Of a stretch of 64,000 nucleotides of DNA, positions 1-12,200 are shown piece after piece. Source of the stretch: Saturnia japonica (taxonomy: Eukaryota > Arthropoda > Insecta > Lepidoptera > Saturniidae); the NCBI GenBank assembly GCA_033032175.1, contig CM065309.1:16554001-16618000 (forward strand). Direction: 5' to 3'. The notes beneath the pieces are model-generated. The model ran no database searches, was not told the origin of the DNA, and saw only the letters and a program-made list of their open reading frames with translations. The translations under genes were made by a program, and so were the position numbers. Within the stretch, counting starts at the first letter, position 1; each line of letters begins with the position of its first letter.

Positions 1-51
1 TATTGTAAGCTCCAGAATATACCCCCAAACGCGGTTAATCACAATGTCACG
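1..51. other. left edge, upstream of gene 1
   Basis: Upstream flank of gene 1. Weak similarity to the sequence before gene 2 already appears here (TTAATCAC-A/G-ATGT at about 35-46, against the equivalent stretch near 25133), so the tandem duplication probably starts to the left of the window. Confidence 0.4.
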
Positions 52-177
52 TTACTATATAGCTAAGTGTGTAGATATATTTGCAACCAGTGTGTCGTAG
101 GCTTCAGTGGACATCTTACGACCCACCACATAGCACGTTAATATAGTCATAGTATTTATTTGCGTATCAGTGCCATC
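52..177 (+). promoter_or_regulatory. promoter and 5' UTR block of gene 1
   Basis: About 125 bp immediately upstream of the gene 1 start codon are nearly identical to the block upstream of gene 2 (25152-25282). The block contains a TATA-like ACTATATAGCTA at 54-65 and, about 30 bp further on, an initiator-like CCAGTGTG at 88-95, which would give a 5' UTR of about 90 nt. The conservation is seen directly; the assignment of TATA and initiator is inference. Both paralogues are likely to share tissue and stage control. Confidence 0.6.
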
Positions 178-217
178 ATGATCTGGAAGACTTTGATATT
201 CGCCTTTTTGGCTGTTG
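178..217 (+). CDS. gene 1 exon 1 (signal peptide start)
   Basis: ATG at 178, thirteen codons plus one base (phase 1), donor GTAAGT at 218. Encodes the charged and hydrophobic core of the signal peptide. The matching exon of gene 2 begins with the same six residues MIWKTLI. Confidence 0.85.
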
Positions 218-3200
218 GTAAGTTTTATTTTTACTTATTCTATTGTATGAGCTGTTGATCACAACCACGTCTGATAGTAAACGATGATGAAGACAAAGAT
301 ATACATAATCGAGAATTGTCTGAAGGGTGGCCAGTTAGTTTTATGGTTTCATTCAATTGTCGTGATGTCTTTTTTATTAACTCCTTGTAATTATTCTAGG
401 ATTTCGTATGCTTTAATTATGCAGAGTGTCTTGATGTCATCATGGCTTTATTATTATTATTTACTCTAAAAAAATCTACAACTTTTTAATCATCAAATGA
501 GCAGTTCTTGTATTATCTGAACATCTTGACCGATTGAGCTTAATATAGGTATTTGTTTCATGGAGACGAGATTAATAGCTACGTTACGGTTCGACAGTCG
601 ATATTAAAAATGTTTATATTTATGGACCAAAATTTTTTATACATATTCGCAAAATATCATTAATATTGATTTAGGGTTATACAGATAACCACAAAATTTG
701 AACCAGACAGGTGATGCTGTGGTCGAATAATTATAGTTCCGCACAAATAAAAAAAAGTGGTCATGCTGAATTAATGTGCGCGCTTAAATGACTTACGCTG
801 AGTAAACACCATAAGAATTATAGAAAATTAATGTTGTAAATAATCGTAGACATGATTTGTGCGGGCACAGCTAATTATTATTTTGAGTTGTTTGACCCTA
901 TATTGTGTAACACAGGGGACATTTTGGTTGGTTTTTGGTTAGACAGCTCGGTAGGTAATTGTGTACAAGTGACGTAGATTGAACATAATAACATGGACCA
1001 TGCATTCTGAGATATCACAAAACTCCCTAGAAAGTTCTAACAAGAAAGCCACCATCTTATTAGGATACTGATATCGTCACAAAACTGAAAACTATATTAA
1101 CTATATATATGAGGACACAATTTCACACACGGCCATTTAATTCCAAACTAAGCAAAGCTTGTACTATGGTAACTAAACAGCTGATATACATACATATATA
1201 GATATTTAACACCCAGACACACACAACTGACATTTATGCTCATCACACAAAGTCAGTCATGAGCGGGGATCGAACCCGCGACCTCTCGGCTCATTAGTAG
1301 CGTTTACTACCATCTGCGCGACAAGGCCTGTCACTCACTTGTATTCACTTGATAATGGCAGTAATGGTCTTCAATAAAGAGCAAAAAATAAAAAGTAACT
1401 ATAAAAAATAACATTATACCAACTTAAAATAATCTTTTACTATTTGAATAGATTTTTCTCTTTGTTATCGATTATATTGTACGTATTGTAGGTAATTCTC
1501 AAGGTCTGTTAAATATAACAAGTCAAGGTAATACCTAATTACCGTTTGCTTTGTTATATTACACGCTTATTAAAACTAATTTAAAATTATATGTAGTTCA
1601 TAAAAAAATATAATTACAATATTTTCAAATTTAGTAGAATATTTTCTAAGCTAGTGTAGCTGTAGGTATGTAGGTACTAAAGGATTATGTACAAATAAAA
1701 GTAGTGTCGGTCGGTTTGAATAACAATGCAGTTCTATTTAATTCAATTTACGAAATGCGAATTTTAAGAACTTTAAAATTTTAAGAATTTTGTGATCTTT
1801 TATAGTTCCTATTCATTACAATTCCTTTCATAATATAATATGATTTTAAGAGGAAACGCGGGCAGTGTTTTGACCATACAAACGTATTCCCCCGTTTTCT
1901 CCCTGGATAATTGTACTAGAGCAAATATTTTTATACCGTAAAATTAATATCTACCAGTGGCATGTCCCTATGTTTAGATTTTTTTCTTAAATTAATTATT
2001 ATAAAAACACAGGAGCCTTATAAAATAACGAAAATTGTTCTTTTTTAACGTCATGTTCAGACGTCCAGCAAGCAAAGTCGACCACTACAAAAAGAAAAGG
2101 GAAAACATACAGACATAGCCAAAGCCCTTCTTATATTATTCTTGAAAAACATATTAAAATCAGTCCAGTTTTGGAGGAGGAAACACGGGAATACGAAACT
2201 ATGATTTTGTCAATTTTACTTAGGTATAATCAGTCCGAACTGCACTTGTCAGTCTCGGACTCTATTTAGTGAAGTTCCGGACACAGCGTGACAGCAATAG
2301 ATTTTAGAAATAGCTATCCTTGAAATGCTTGTTAGAAGACCGCGTTTTCTTTTCGAGTGTAAAGAAGTACCATGTGGTACCTACCATTCTTTGTAATAAT
2401 CCCATTATGATCACCATATGGTTCTTTTCAATGTTCACAACCTAAAGCAAGTCAAATATCGCAGACAGCGTAGAATTATCGTGAATGAACCAGAATTGGA
2501 TATAGAATTAAACAATTCATAATAAACCTTTTAATACAAATGTATTATTGATATTTTTGCAATAATGTACTTTATATTTTGTCACGTCTTGTAAACGACC
2601 ATTTTGAAATTATAATAAGCTTTTCAATTAACTAACTACTAATTGTTTTATGTATGGCAAACACAGGGCACACATCAGGTATGTCCCCTTCACGTCAAGT
2701 AGATATTATCGTACAGTTGCGAACCCTGTCACTTCTTTCGTTTAAATTGTTTTGAAACCTAAGTTGATCCATCGTTGAGATGGAATATAACTCTTTGAAG
2801 TTATTGTATGTGCAGGAGGATATACTGGGCTATTAGTAAAAGTAGTAGATTCATAAACACATTGATGGTTCGAGTTTATATGGTTCAGATATTGATGCCA
2901 TGTGATGAGCCTATAACGCTTCTTTTGCTGCTTTAATAGACGCTGTGTCGATACTTACCTACTATAGTTTATATATCGCAGCATACTACGATCATACGAT
3001 TTGACGGTGCCACACTGTAAATTCCATGAAGATTTTGACAGCGGCTAAGCAAGTTTATTGCTCATCATATCCGAATAATATTAGTATATACTAATACTAG
3101 CTGCACCCCACGGTCTCACCCGTCTTAATGTTATCTGACAAACACCGCGTCGCCACCGCGTCATAATTGTTCTTACTTCCTGCAAGTACAAATAATTTAA

Positions 3201-6200
3201 ATATTTCATTGTCTCATAAGCGAAGTGTCCAAATATCATGCTATAAAGAGCATAATTTAACTTCATAAAATTGTCTTTATGATGACGTAGCTTTTGTTCG
3301 TAAGAATTAATATACCATTCCTAAAAATAATGCTCATAAATCAACTGCAAAAAAAAATCGCAAAATACCTTATTGTGGTTTATGTATAAGATATAGGTAT
3401 ATGTTATAGCGGACTTTTCTTTAGTTATAATAAGGGCCATTATTTTTGTAAAACATTGTATTAAGTTATCATTAACCATTACACCAGCGCACGCGGATAA
3501 AGCAGTTCGGGAAGGCTCCCACTTCCGACTTACTTAACAAAATACAATATTTAACGCTACCTAAGAGTTGTAGCTTAATTTTAGATAGCCTATACAATTC
3601 TTCGTGAATATGGTTATCATATACAAAAATAAGTTTTTAAATCTGACTGATAGTTCCAGAGATTAACGTGTTTAAACAAACAAACAAACAAACTAAAACT
3701 CTTCCGCTTTATTACTTAAAAATATAATATACATTATAAGATTATAGGCTATATAACTTCATGATACGACCCTTAGGAGCGGAACAGAAACCATGAATGT
3801 CAAGCAATCTGAAAAGCTGTATACAAGTATGCGAAAAAAGAACAAAGATAGGCATACGATGTGTTGGCGGCGAGTGGAGACGCGTTGAAGAGTTGGTCGA
3901 ATAAATTTAACACGAGTGAAACCGTGTGGCACAGATAGTGTTTACTATTTCTCATCTTACTAAAACACATAAAGGACGAATCCAACTCCATTGTATATTT
4001 TATAGTTGATTGAATACATTCATTTTTATTCCAATTTTAGTATTTGAAAACAATGCATACATATATAGGTATAAGTGTACATAATATGTGAGCAAGTATG
4101 GCAGTAAACTCGTTTATGCCCCTCTTCCTGCGCTGCTCGCTTCGACCTATTTACCAATTTAACAGACCGATCACTTGATACGAGTTCACGATTCTTTGAC
4201 CGCTGCGTTTTTCACAGTTCAAGTTTTCTTCTTACAATTACAAATATGTGAAATCAAAATTGTACACACGGAACAATCACACATTTAATTTGAATTGCGA
4301 ACTAATCGTAGCTTGTGATATGGCAATTGAATTGATAATAATAAACAGTCTTACAAACGATAATGTTCATATACTATGACCATCTTACACGGGCATCGAA
4401 CCCGAAATCTTATTCTTCAACAATAGAGTCTATCATCATCATCCAAACGGATTTGTCTAAAGGATAATAGTAGGGGAATAATAAATGTAATATTTAAGTT
4501 TACATAAGAACCGTGGATCTTGTTACTTGGACATTTTGGACAAGAGAACACAAAACAATCAAAAAGTGTAAAGATATCAGTTAATTTAAAAATCCTAGAT
4601 TGATACTTAACACTTATACATAAAGGCTTACACCACATAAAAGTATTCTAGTGTCAAATTTCATAATTATGGTAGAACAAATAGAAAAATGATAATATCA
4701 ATGAAATTTAATGTAGTAAAAAAGGAATCAATCAAAATAAACTGGATGTGAAACCATATAAACCGAAATCATAATATAGGACTGCCGCCATCCGTCCGGA
4801 TGTCCCCTTGTTTGAATGGAGTCCGGGGAGCATCCGGTCGGAGTTTTAAAAAAGTGCGTCTGGTCATAATGAGGTTAAGATATTAGCAAAAAAAAATTTA
4901 GGGTAAGTTAATTAGATCGCTTTAATTTGTTAATATTTCAACTGTATGTAACATTAATTAGACTACATAGATTTTTTAAATTAATTTCATTCTAAAAAGA
5001 AGAACGTTACTAATTATTTTTCTTACTTATGTAACATCATAAAGGGAAGTGTAGATATAGTTTATTAATACACTCATCAAAAAAGTCTAAGCAACATGTA
5101 CTAATTTATATTTTAGGATGGTTCTTCACATTATAACGTTGTATTTTATTTTTAAAATAATATCTTTAGGGTTCTTATGATGTAAAAATAACAGCTGTTG
5201 TCTTTATAAGTTCTTTTAATAACAGAAATGAACAATATTAGAATATACTATAGAAACTAAGATATATAAGAATCTAAACCTTATTCTTACAAAATTAAAT
5301 TTCTAAAGAAAATGTATTTATTGTGAAAGAATAGAACAATTTAATACAAAGTATGGGCTCCTCTGCTATTCAGAACTTGTCGGCAACGATTATTCATTGA
5401 ATTAATTAGACTGTTTATGTCATCTTGCGGTATTCGCTCCCAATGGAATCGTAGCAAATCCTTCAGCTGTTGGGTTGTTGTCGCTCCGTCCAAGTCCTTT
5501 AAAACACGTCTCTGGTGCATGGCCCATGCGTGCTCGATGGGGTTGAAATCTGGCGATTGTGCAGGCCAGGGCAATACGCGGATGTTCTCCGTTGCAAAGT
5601 ATTCACTGGTTCGCCGAGCTGTATGTGAACGCGTATTGTCATGCATTAACCTAAAATTGGAGCCAAAGGTTTATGCAAATGGGTAGACATAAGGTCTGAG
5701 AATATCCTCAATGTAATTTTCTGCATTCATGTTTCCATTTACAAAAACGAGCTCAGTTCGCCTGTTCTTCATAATACCCGCCCATAACATAACTGTTGAG
5801 CCGCTGTATGGATAAACTTCCTGAACGCACCTGAGCCTTTCAGTATTTCCGGGCCGACGATACACTCGCACCCTTCTTGTATCAGGCTTAAACCCGAATC
5901 GCGACTCATCGGAAAACATAATTATATCCCATTGTTCCTGGGTCCATGTTATGCGTTCTCTACACCATTCATATCGACGAGCGCGATTCCCGTGACGTAT
6001 CGGTGGGCACCTGATTGGGCGTCGAGCTCGTAGGTCGTACTCATGCAGTCGATTTCGCACAGTTTGAGGACTTACATCAACACCACTTGAAATTTGTAGC
6101 CTCAAACTTATCTCTCGAGCGGTTAACATCGGCTGGCATCTTGCAGTTAGTTGTATGTACCGGTCTTGCCGAGTGGTTGTACTCCTTTTACGGCCTGGAG

Positions 6201-9200
6201 CTGTTCAGCGGATTCTCCTGTATTATTGTAGCGCTGCCAAAGACGACAAATAACACTTCTATGAATGCCAAAATGTCGAGATACCTGAGATTGATTACTT
6301 CCCGCTTGCAACATCCCTACAGCTCTTTGCATTTCATCTGCCATCAAATGACGTCGCTTCATGACGTAAAGAATATATAACAATTCAATTTTGTCGCTAA
6401 CTTTATTTAAATGGTTGGTAAAATTATAAAATCAAGACTAAACGTAGCAATTAAAACACACTTAAATTCAAACAAATTCGCAGTCATTTGAATTTTATGA
6501 AAAACAAAACATAATCAAATTTTTTTTTAACAACCAGCCAGTATGTCATCAATAACAAAAAAGTTTACTTACCTACGCACTTTGTTTGAGTAAATATTTA
6601 GAAATTAATTAATATAAATGGAAAAATTTGTAATATCACGCATGTTGCTTACACTTTTTTGATGTGTATACTAGACAATACCAAGTTACTTCATTTGTTT
6701 TACTGTAGTACGGAACAAGGTTGTCAAACACAACAAAATAAATCGAAAACAAACTGTTAAAATGAAAAAAATAAAATAAAGATAATTTTAAAATTTATTT
6801 ATGATTACAAACATTATTTTACGCCCGGGGAAAAATCTCTATTTCACCCTAACGTCCGGGGATTTTCAAGTTATTGTCCGGCATCAACAAATAAGGTGAT
6901 GACAGCTCTAATTATATGATATGCTACCTGTGCCCGTGGCTTCCCTCACGTGGACTACAGAATGCCTGCGCGAATTTTGCTCCCCCGCTCCCAGCTATTT
7001 TAAAGACAAAAATGCTTATTGTGGATGTTCTATAGAAGATAGATGAATACTCTCCCAAACTTTTTTGTAGATCTTTTTAATGTCTATGATTATGTAGTAT
7101 ATTAATTTGCTATATCTCATATGGTTTACTCAGCATAAGCCATTTAAGCGCCCGAATTTATTATCCATGACCAGTTTTATTTTATTTGTGCGGAACCCTA
7201 ATTCATTTTGTAAAATAAAAGTAGCCTAAGTTACTGTTAAAGTTTATGTGGAGAAGGAGTGCAGAAAGCTAAAATTTATCTATAAGATCTGTTGCTAATA
7301 TATCAAATTAAATAAATTAATACTGCGAATCCTAAGCCGACCAGTGCTAATGAACTTAGACCCCCAAAATATTGGCATTGTCACTCAAGGAAAAGTGACA
7401 GCAAGTGATATAGATAATCATTGTTTAGGTTCATGAATTCTGCAAATAAAATACTGCAATATGAAGAAGTCGCTAGTCGAATTTCGAGCTTAGGGAGATC
7501 GCTAGTATATATATAATGAGATGGTTCCAGATGAAATTTTATTATATAGTCGAGCCAGGCGTACAACTGGATTGAATTAGGAAGCTGATATTATTATTCT
7601 TATACGTGTCCTACAAACTGGTTATGTCATCTATTTGACGATAAGCGGTAATTGCATTCCAAGGTTGTTTACAGTCAATCTCGAAGAGTAGGCACCGAGA
7701 GTTCTGGCTAAATATAGTTAATTGTACTCTGATAATCCTAAAGTTGGATGGCCTCGTATTGCAGAGTGATAGCCGGTACCCTGTAGTTCAGACCATAACA
7801 GCAGAACACGATCGCAATACGACAGACTTTAATAGCAGCCGATAGCAATGTGTTGATGTTGGCATTCATAAGTATTCAGAATTGCTTTCTTATGACCTAA
7901 CTTGAATTGAAAAAAATAACGTGTGCGTCTCGGGACGCTCGACAAATGTGATAATTTAAACTAATCTAAGTTGAACTATTTAATAATGAAATGGTTTAAC
8001 TTGAGAAAAGATTAGGTTATTACTTAAACTTTATGTATATTAATATGATAATGTGAGGAAAGGTTATTTATTAATGAAATCTTTTATTGATTATAAAATA
8101 TATTTTATCCTTAGTTGGAATTCTTGAATATGTACATTAGAACACTGAGTAGAGAAGGGAAGCTAGACCGAGTGGCGCCGTAACGCGTTACGTTACGAAG
8201 CGGTTTACCCTCCCATAAGAAGTTGTGACTTTAATACTTTTGATTGTGATTTTAAATAGTATGGCGCTGATGCTACCGTAGGTTTATACCTCGCAAACCC
8301 ATGTCCACTGATACGGAGCGGAGATATTTATACAATACTATTGGTTGACAAAACTCCGCAACAGTGGATTAGCTGCCTACGGTTGTAAAAAAGGAAATGA
8401 AAGTCTGTATGAAAATCCGTCATTTTTCAAGATAGGCCTAAAAAATTGCTATTTTTTTTGTATGCCACCGAACCAAACGTTAGACGTTCATCGGTTTTTG
8501 TCAAAAACGTAAGACGTTAACGTAGTGACGACGTCAAAAACGGGAGCATAAAAACATAAAATGGTACATGACTCAATTATGACGCGAGCGAAGCCGCGGG
8601 CAAAACGCTAGTATACTATATGTTATATAGATACTAAATAAATTAGATAATAATTTACATAATATTAAAAATCTTACATATTGTGTAATGATTAGATATA
8701 AATCCATCACGCAAAAACGAATGAACGGATTTGGATGAATATAGTTTATCATATAAATTAACACATAGGATACTTTTTATCCCTGTAAAGATCCCATTCT
8801 GAAATCCACACAGACCAAATCGCGGAGAGAAGATAGTTATTATTTAATCATTTATTTTCTATAAGGAAAGTAAAGAAAAGTCAATGTAGTATTACATTTA
8901 TTACAGACACAGATTATTTTGTGGAACCCGAATTTACAATTATAAATATTATTACATAATAAAATTGGTATAATTGTAATGTTTATTTTAAAGTGGAACA
9001 CCAAGGGTCATACGAGTTCATTTGATAACTTTATCTTTATTTTAATTTCTTTAATTTATCATTAACTACACATATTCATACACATTCATATTTTCTTATT
9101 TCAAATTATACCAGTATTATATAATTTGAAAAAAAGAAGATTTTGAATACAATTTTACTTACGATACTTTCATTTGGATTTTGGCTCTGTTCATTTCTTT

Positions 9201-12200
9201 GATATGTTTCTTGTTTATTTGTTTTTAACAAATATAACATTATCTCTTTTTTAAATTATTGAATGAAGAGAACTTTATTTCGCGAGTTTGAGTGATAATG
9301 CCGGATCTCAGCGTTACTCATGTGTTTAAAGATGTAACTTTAATTGAAAATGGTTACACTTACAATGAAGTGGCTCAAACATTCCGAGTGTCCAAGTCTG
9401 TAATTTTTCGCAATGTTAAACGATACCGGCAGACTGGAGAGTCTACAAAGAACAAGGTCGCAAAAGAGTAAAAACAGATATATTGCAAGCAGTGTCCTCA
9501 AAAACCGTTTTTCGTCTTCTTCCGAGGTACGAAACAAGGCTCACGCTGTGGCGGTAGTATCCGAGTACCTTAATGAGGTCGAAATCGAAGTTTTGGTGTG
9601 GCCAAAGTCCGATATATTATACCTAATATGAATTTTATAATAAATTATAATGGATACTGTTTAACTACATTGACATTTAAACTCGGTCTCTTTTAACTTC
9701 TTTATTGGAGTATTTGGCGGGATCTTGATATGCCATGTAATGGTTTTAATTGTAGTGCAATGTTACTTACGTTATTGAGCATATATTATGTAATATTGAT
9801 TTAATTTTAATTGACATAGAGTGGATAATGTACACAAGTAAGTGAATTATAGCGAATAACTAGAAGCATGAATTTTAAGCTGCCACAAAAATACCCTCGA
9901 CTGTTTTAACAAGAGAGCCGACATATTGTTAAAGCATTGTTCAAATTCCGAAAATTAGGAAAAAAATTCTAACCACATGATATTGGTATAACTACTGTAT
10001 ATAATCACACGTTGATACAATACATGATGATGGTAAGGCATTTACTAATGTCCGTTTGGCTAGCTACAACATTCAAGTTGAAAATATGTCGCCAAGCATC
10101 TAAAGGTGTGTTCCGGCAGCTACACTTAAGAGCCAGTCACCACCCCACAAGGCTTAGCGTGTACTATCTTTGGCTACATAATCATTTAACATCTAGTGAA
10201 ACTGTGACCCAAACGGTAAGCCTATTGAAGAATTACAAAAAAAAACATGTATGCAGTTCACACGTGGTAGAAGTGAAACCTTAAAAAAGTAAAATATTCA
10301 TAGAAACCATACAGGTGAACAATATAACACGCAGGCTATGACGCCCTTTTCCAAGACTTCACAATACACAGGCGCGCGCACACATACGTCACTTACAAAA
10401 AAGATACTGAGACAATAGGAAACACTGTTAAATATATAGATATAGATATACAGATATAGATGAGTTTCAAATCACAAAGGTGATTTTTTTTTACGAACTG
10501 GTCTGTAGTTCTATCCGGGGTCTGGCAAATATAGGTGTCGCTACTAATGAGGACTACATTCGAACGTCTTGTATGTCAGTATGGGTTAGAAATACACTGC
10601 AATCTAAATAAAATATTTTCTTAGGTGGTATTTTACACATGATCGATCAACAACAAAATTGGTATTTTTTTAAAATGTATATTTTTCAGTTGTCCTGGCC
10701 CAGGATTACCCAATCTCTGGAGAAAAACAGAAACAGTTAAGAGAAATACTCACAGTGCAGTGCAGGAAAAATGGTGCTGAAGACAAAGTAGCCGATGTTG
10801 AGGTAAAAACCAACGAAAAAAGATTAAAGTTTGTGTTTTAATTATACACTTTTAATTATAGTAGCACTAAGCAATATTCTGTGTCTATTTTTCTTTACTT
10901 GTTTTAGTGTTTATTATGTAAATGTCCAAATAAATAAATAAAACTTTTTTAAAGTAAAGTATTTAACTGACATAATTCAAGTTAGTAAAATAGATTGTTA
11001 ATAGATGATGCCTTGAATATATCTTCATTAGCATGAACGGATGGCATTCCTAATGAAAAAGTTGTTTTATAATTTTCCAATGAACATATTAAATTTTAAC
11101 ATAACCTTTGGAATTATGTTTGAACCATTAATTTTGATGAAGAATTGACAGAGATATGACGCTACAGAGAAAACCTTTGAGAATTAATGAAATATATATT
11201 ATTCGGTGAACTCACATACTATGATTTTTTTTTTTAGTTTTTAAAACAGATGTGTCAGTCGTTCCCGACTTAAAGCTGAATATTTACCGTACTATCACTA
11301 TCAGATGAAGCAGTGTAATTATTGATAGAGAGTACGTTGGTGATAAGGATTTCTCTTACTTGATTCACCATAATAGTCACTGCTTATTTCATAAGCTAAC
11401 TACCTATACCTGATATAATTAGAAAACTGAACACCCATGTCGTTTGCTGCGGTATCGGAATGCGTTGTTATATTACTAACTAGCGGTGTGACCGCGGCTC
11501 CACACGCGTTTGTTACTACGAAATAGTTATTTAAATTCCTTTATTTTTACTCATATTATTGAAAATTCATATGCCGTATCAATTGAGGAGTGGCATGTAT
11601 TTCCCGTGTACAATTTTAATCAAAATCGGTTGAAAACTATTTTTGTAATGTACAATTTCTAATGCATTATTAACTCTTATAGTCTCTTAATTATAGTAGG
11701 TATGATGTATGTTTTCCGTGTACAAAATTTGATCAGAATCGGTTGAGAATTGATGAAAATTAAACTTTTTGAATCACTTTTTTTTTAATTCTAGAAGTAA
11801 TATTGACAAATATTATAGCCAATTAATTATGTAAATAGTTAGACTTCCCGTGTATAAAATTTCATCAAAATCTGTAAAGAATTAATGAAATTTTAATTTT
11901 TTGAAAATTTCTTTTTTTACGGTTCCTAAAAGTGTTATTGAAAATTCTCATTACTTATCATTCATGGAATGACTTATACTTCCCGTGTACATAATTTTTT
12001 TTTTACATTATCTAAAAGTAATATTGAAATTTCTTATACCCTATCACACACTACCTACACTACCTACTGTAATAAATTGTTAATGTTTGTAGGAGATATT
12101 CTCTGGAACTAATGTACTGATTTAAAAAATATATTTCATAAGCTACATTATGTCATATTAACTGTTGGATTTTTATGGTTATAAAATTTTCTATTATATT

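Larger units (their letters stand above)
4780..6910. mobile_element. possible older DNA element that hosts the Tc1 copy
   Basis: On either side of the Tc1 element at 5071-6668 lie short GC-rich, loosely inverted stretches rich in GTCCGG (4782-4850 and 6822-6908). The left begins GGACTGCCGCCATC, and the right, reversed, begins AGAGCTGTCATCACC. They look like the subterminal ends of one older element. The arms are poorly matched, so this is tentative. Confidence 0.3.
218..10689 (+). other. gene 1 intron 1 (10.5 kb)
   Basis: Non-coding intron. It holds a SINE, several dispersed repeats, a nested Tc1 element and a Tc1 remnant, listed separately. I see nothing recognisable in 218-734, 881-1104, 1336-3094, 3946-4779, 7511-8149, 8575-9297 and 9472-10689 beyond AT-rich sequence and short repeat scraps. 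Confidence 0.7.

Noticed and set aside
1265..1276. tRNA gene on the reverse strand (GGGTTCGATCCC)
   Set aside because: Same reasoning: a SINE head with a repeated tail found again at 19742-19935.
5417..6380. Forward open frames opposite the Tc1 transposase (and the same at 59236-60212)
   Set aside because: Shadows of the reverse-strand transposase; no motif of their own.
7381..7566. Reverse 61-codon frame
   Set aside because: Lies in repeat family R4, whose other long copy (38590-38920) does not keep the frame.
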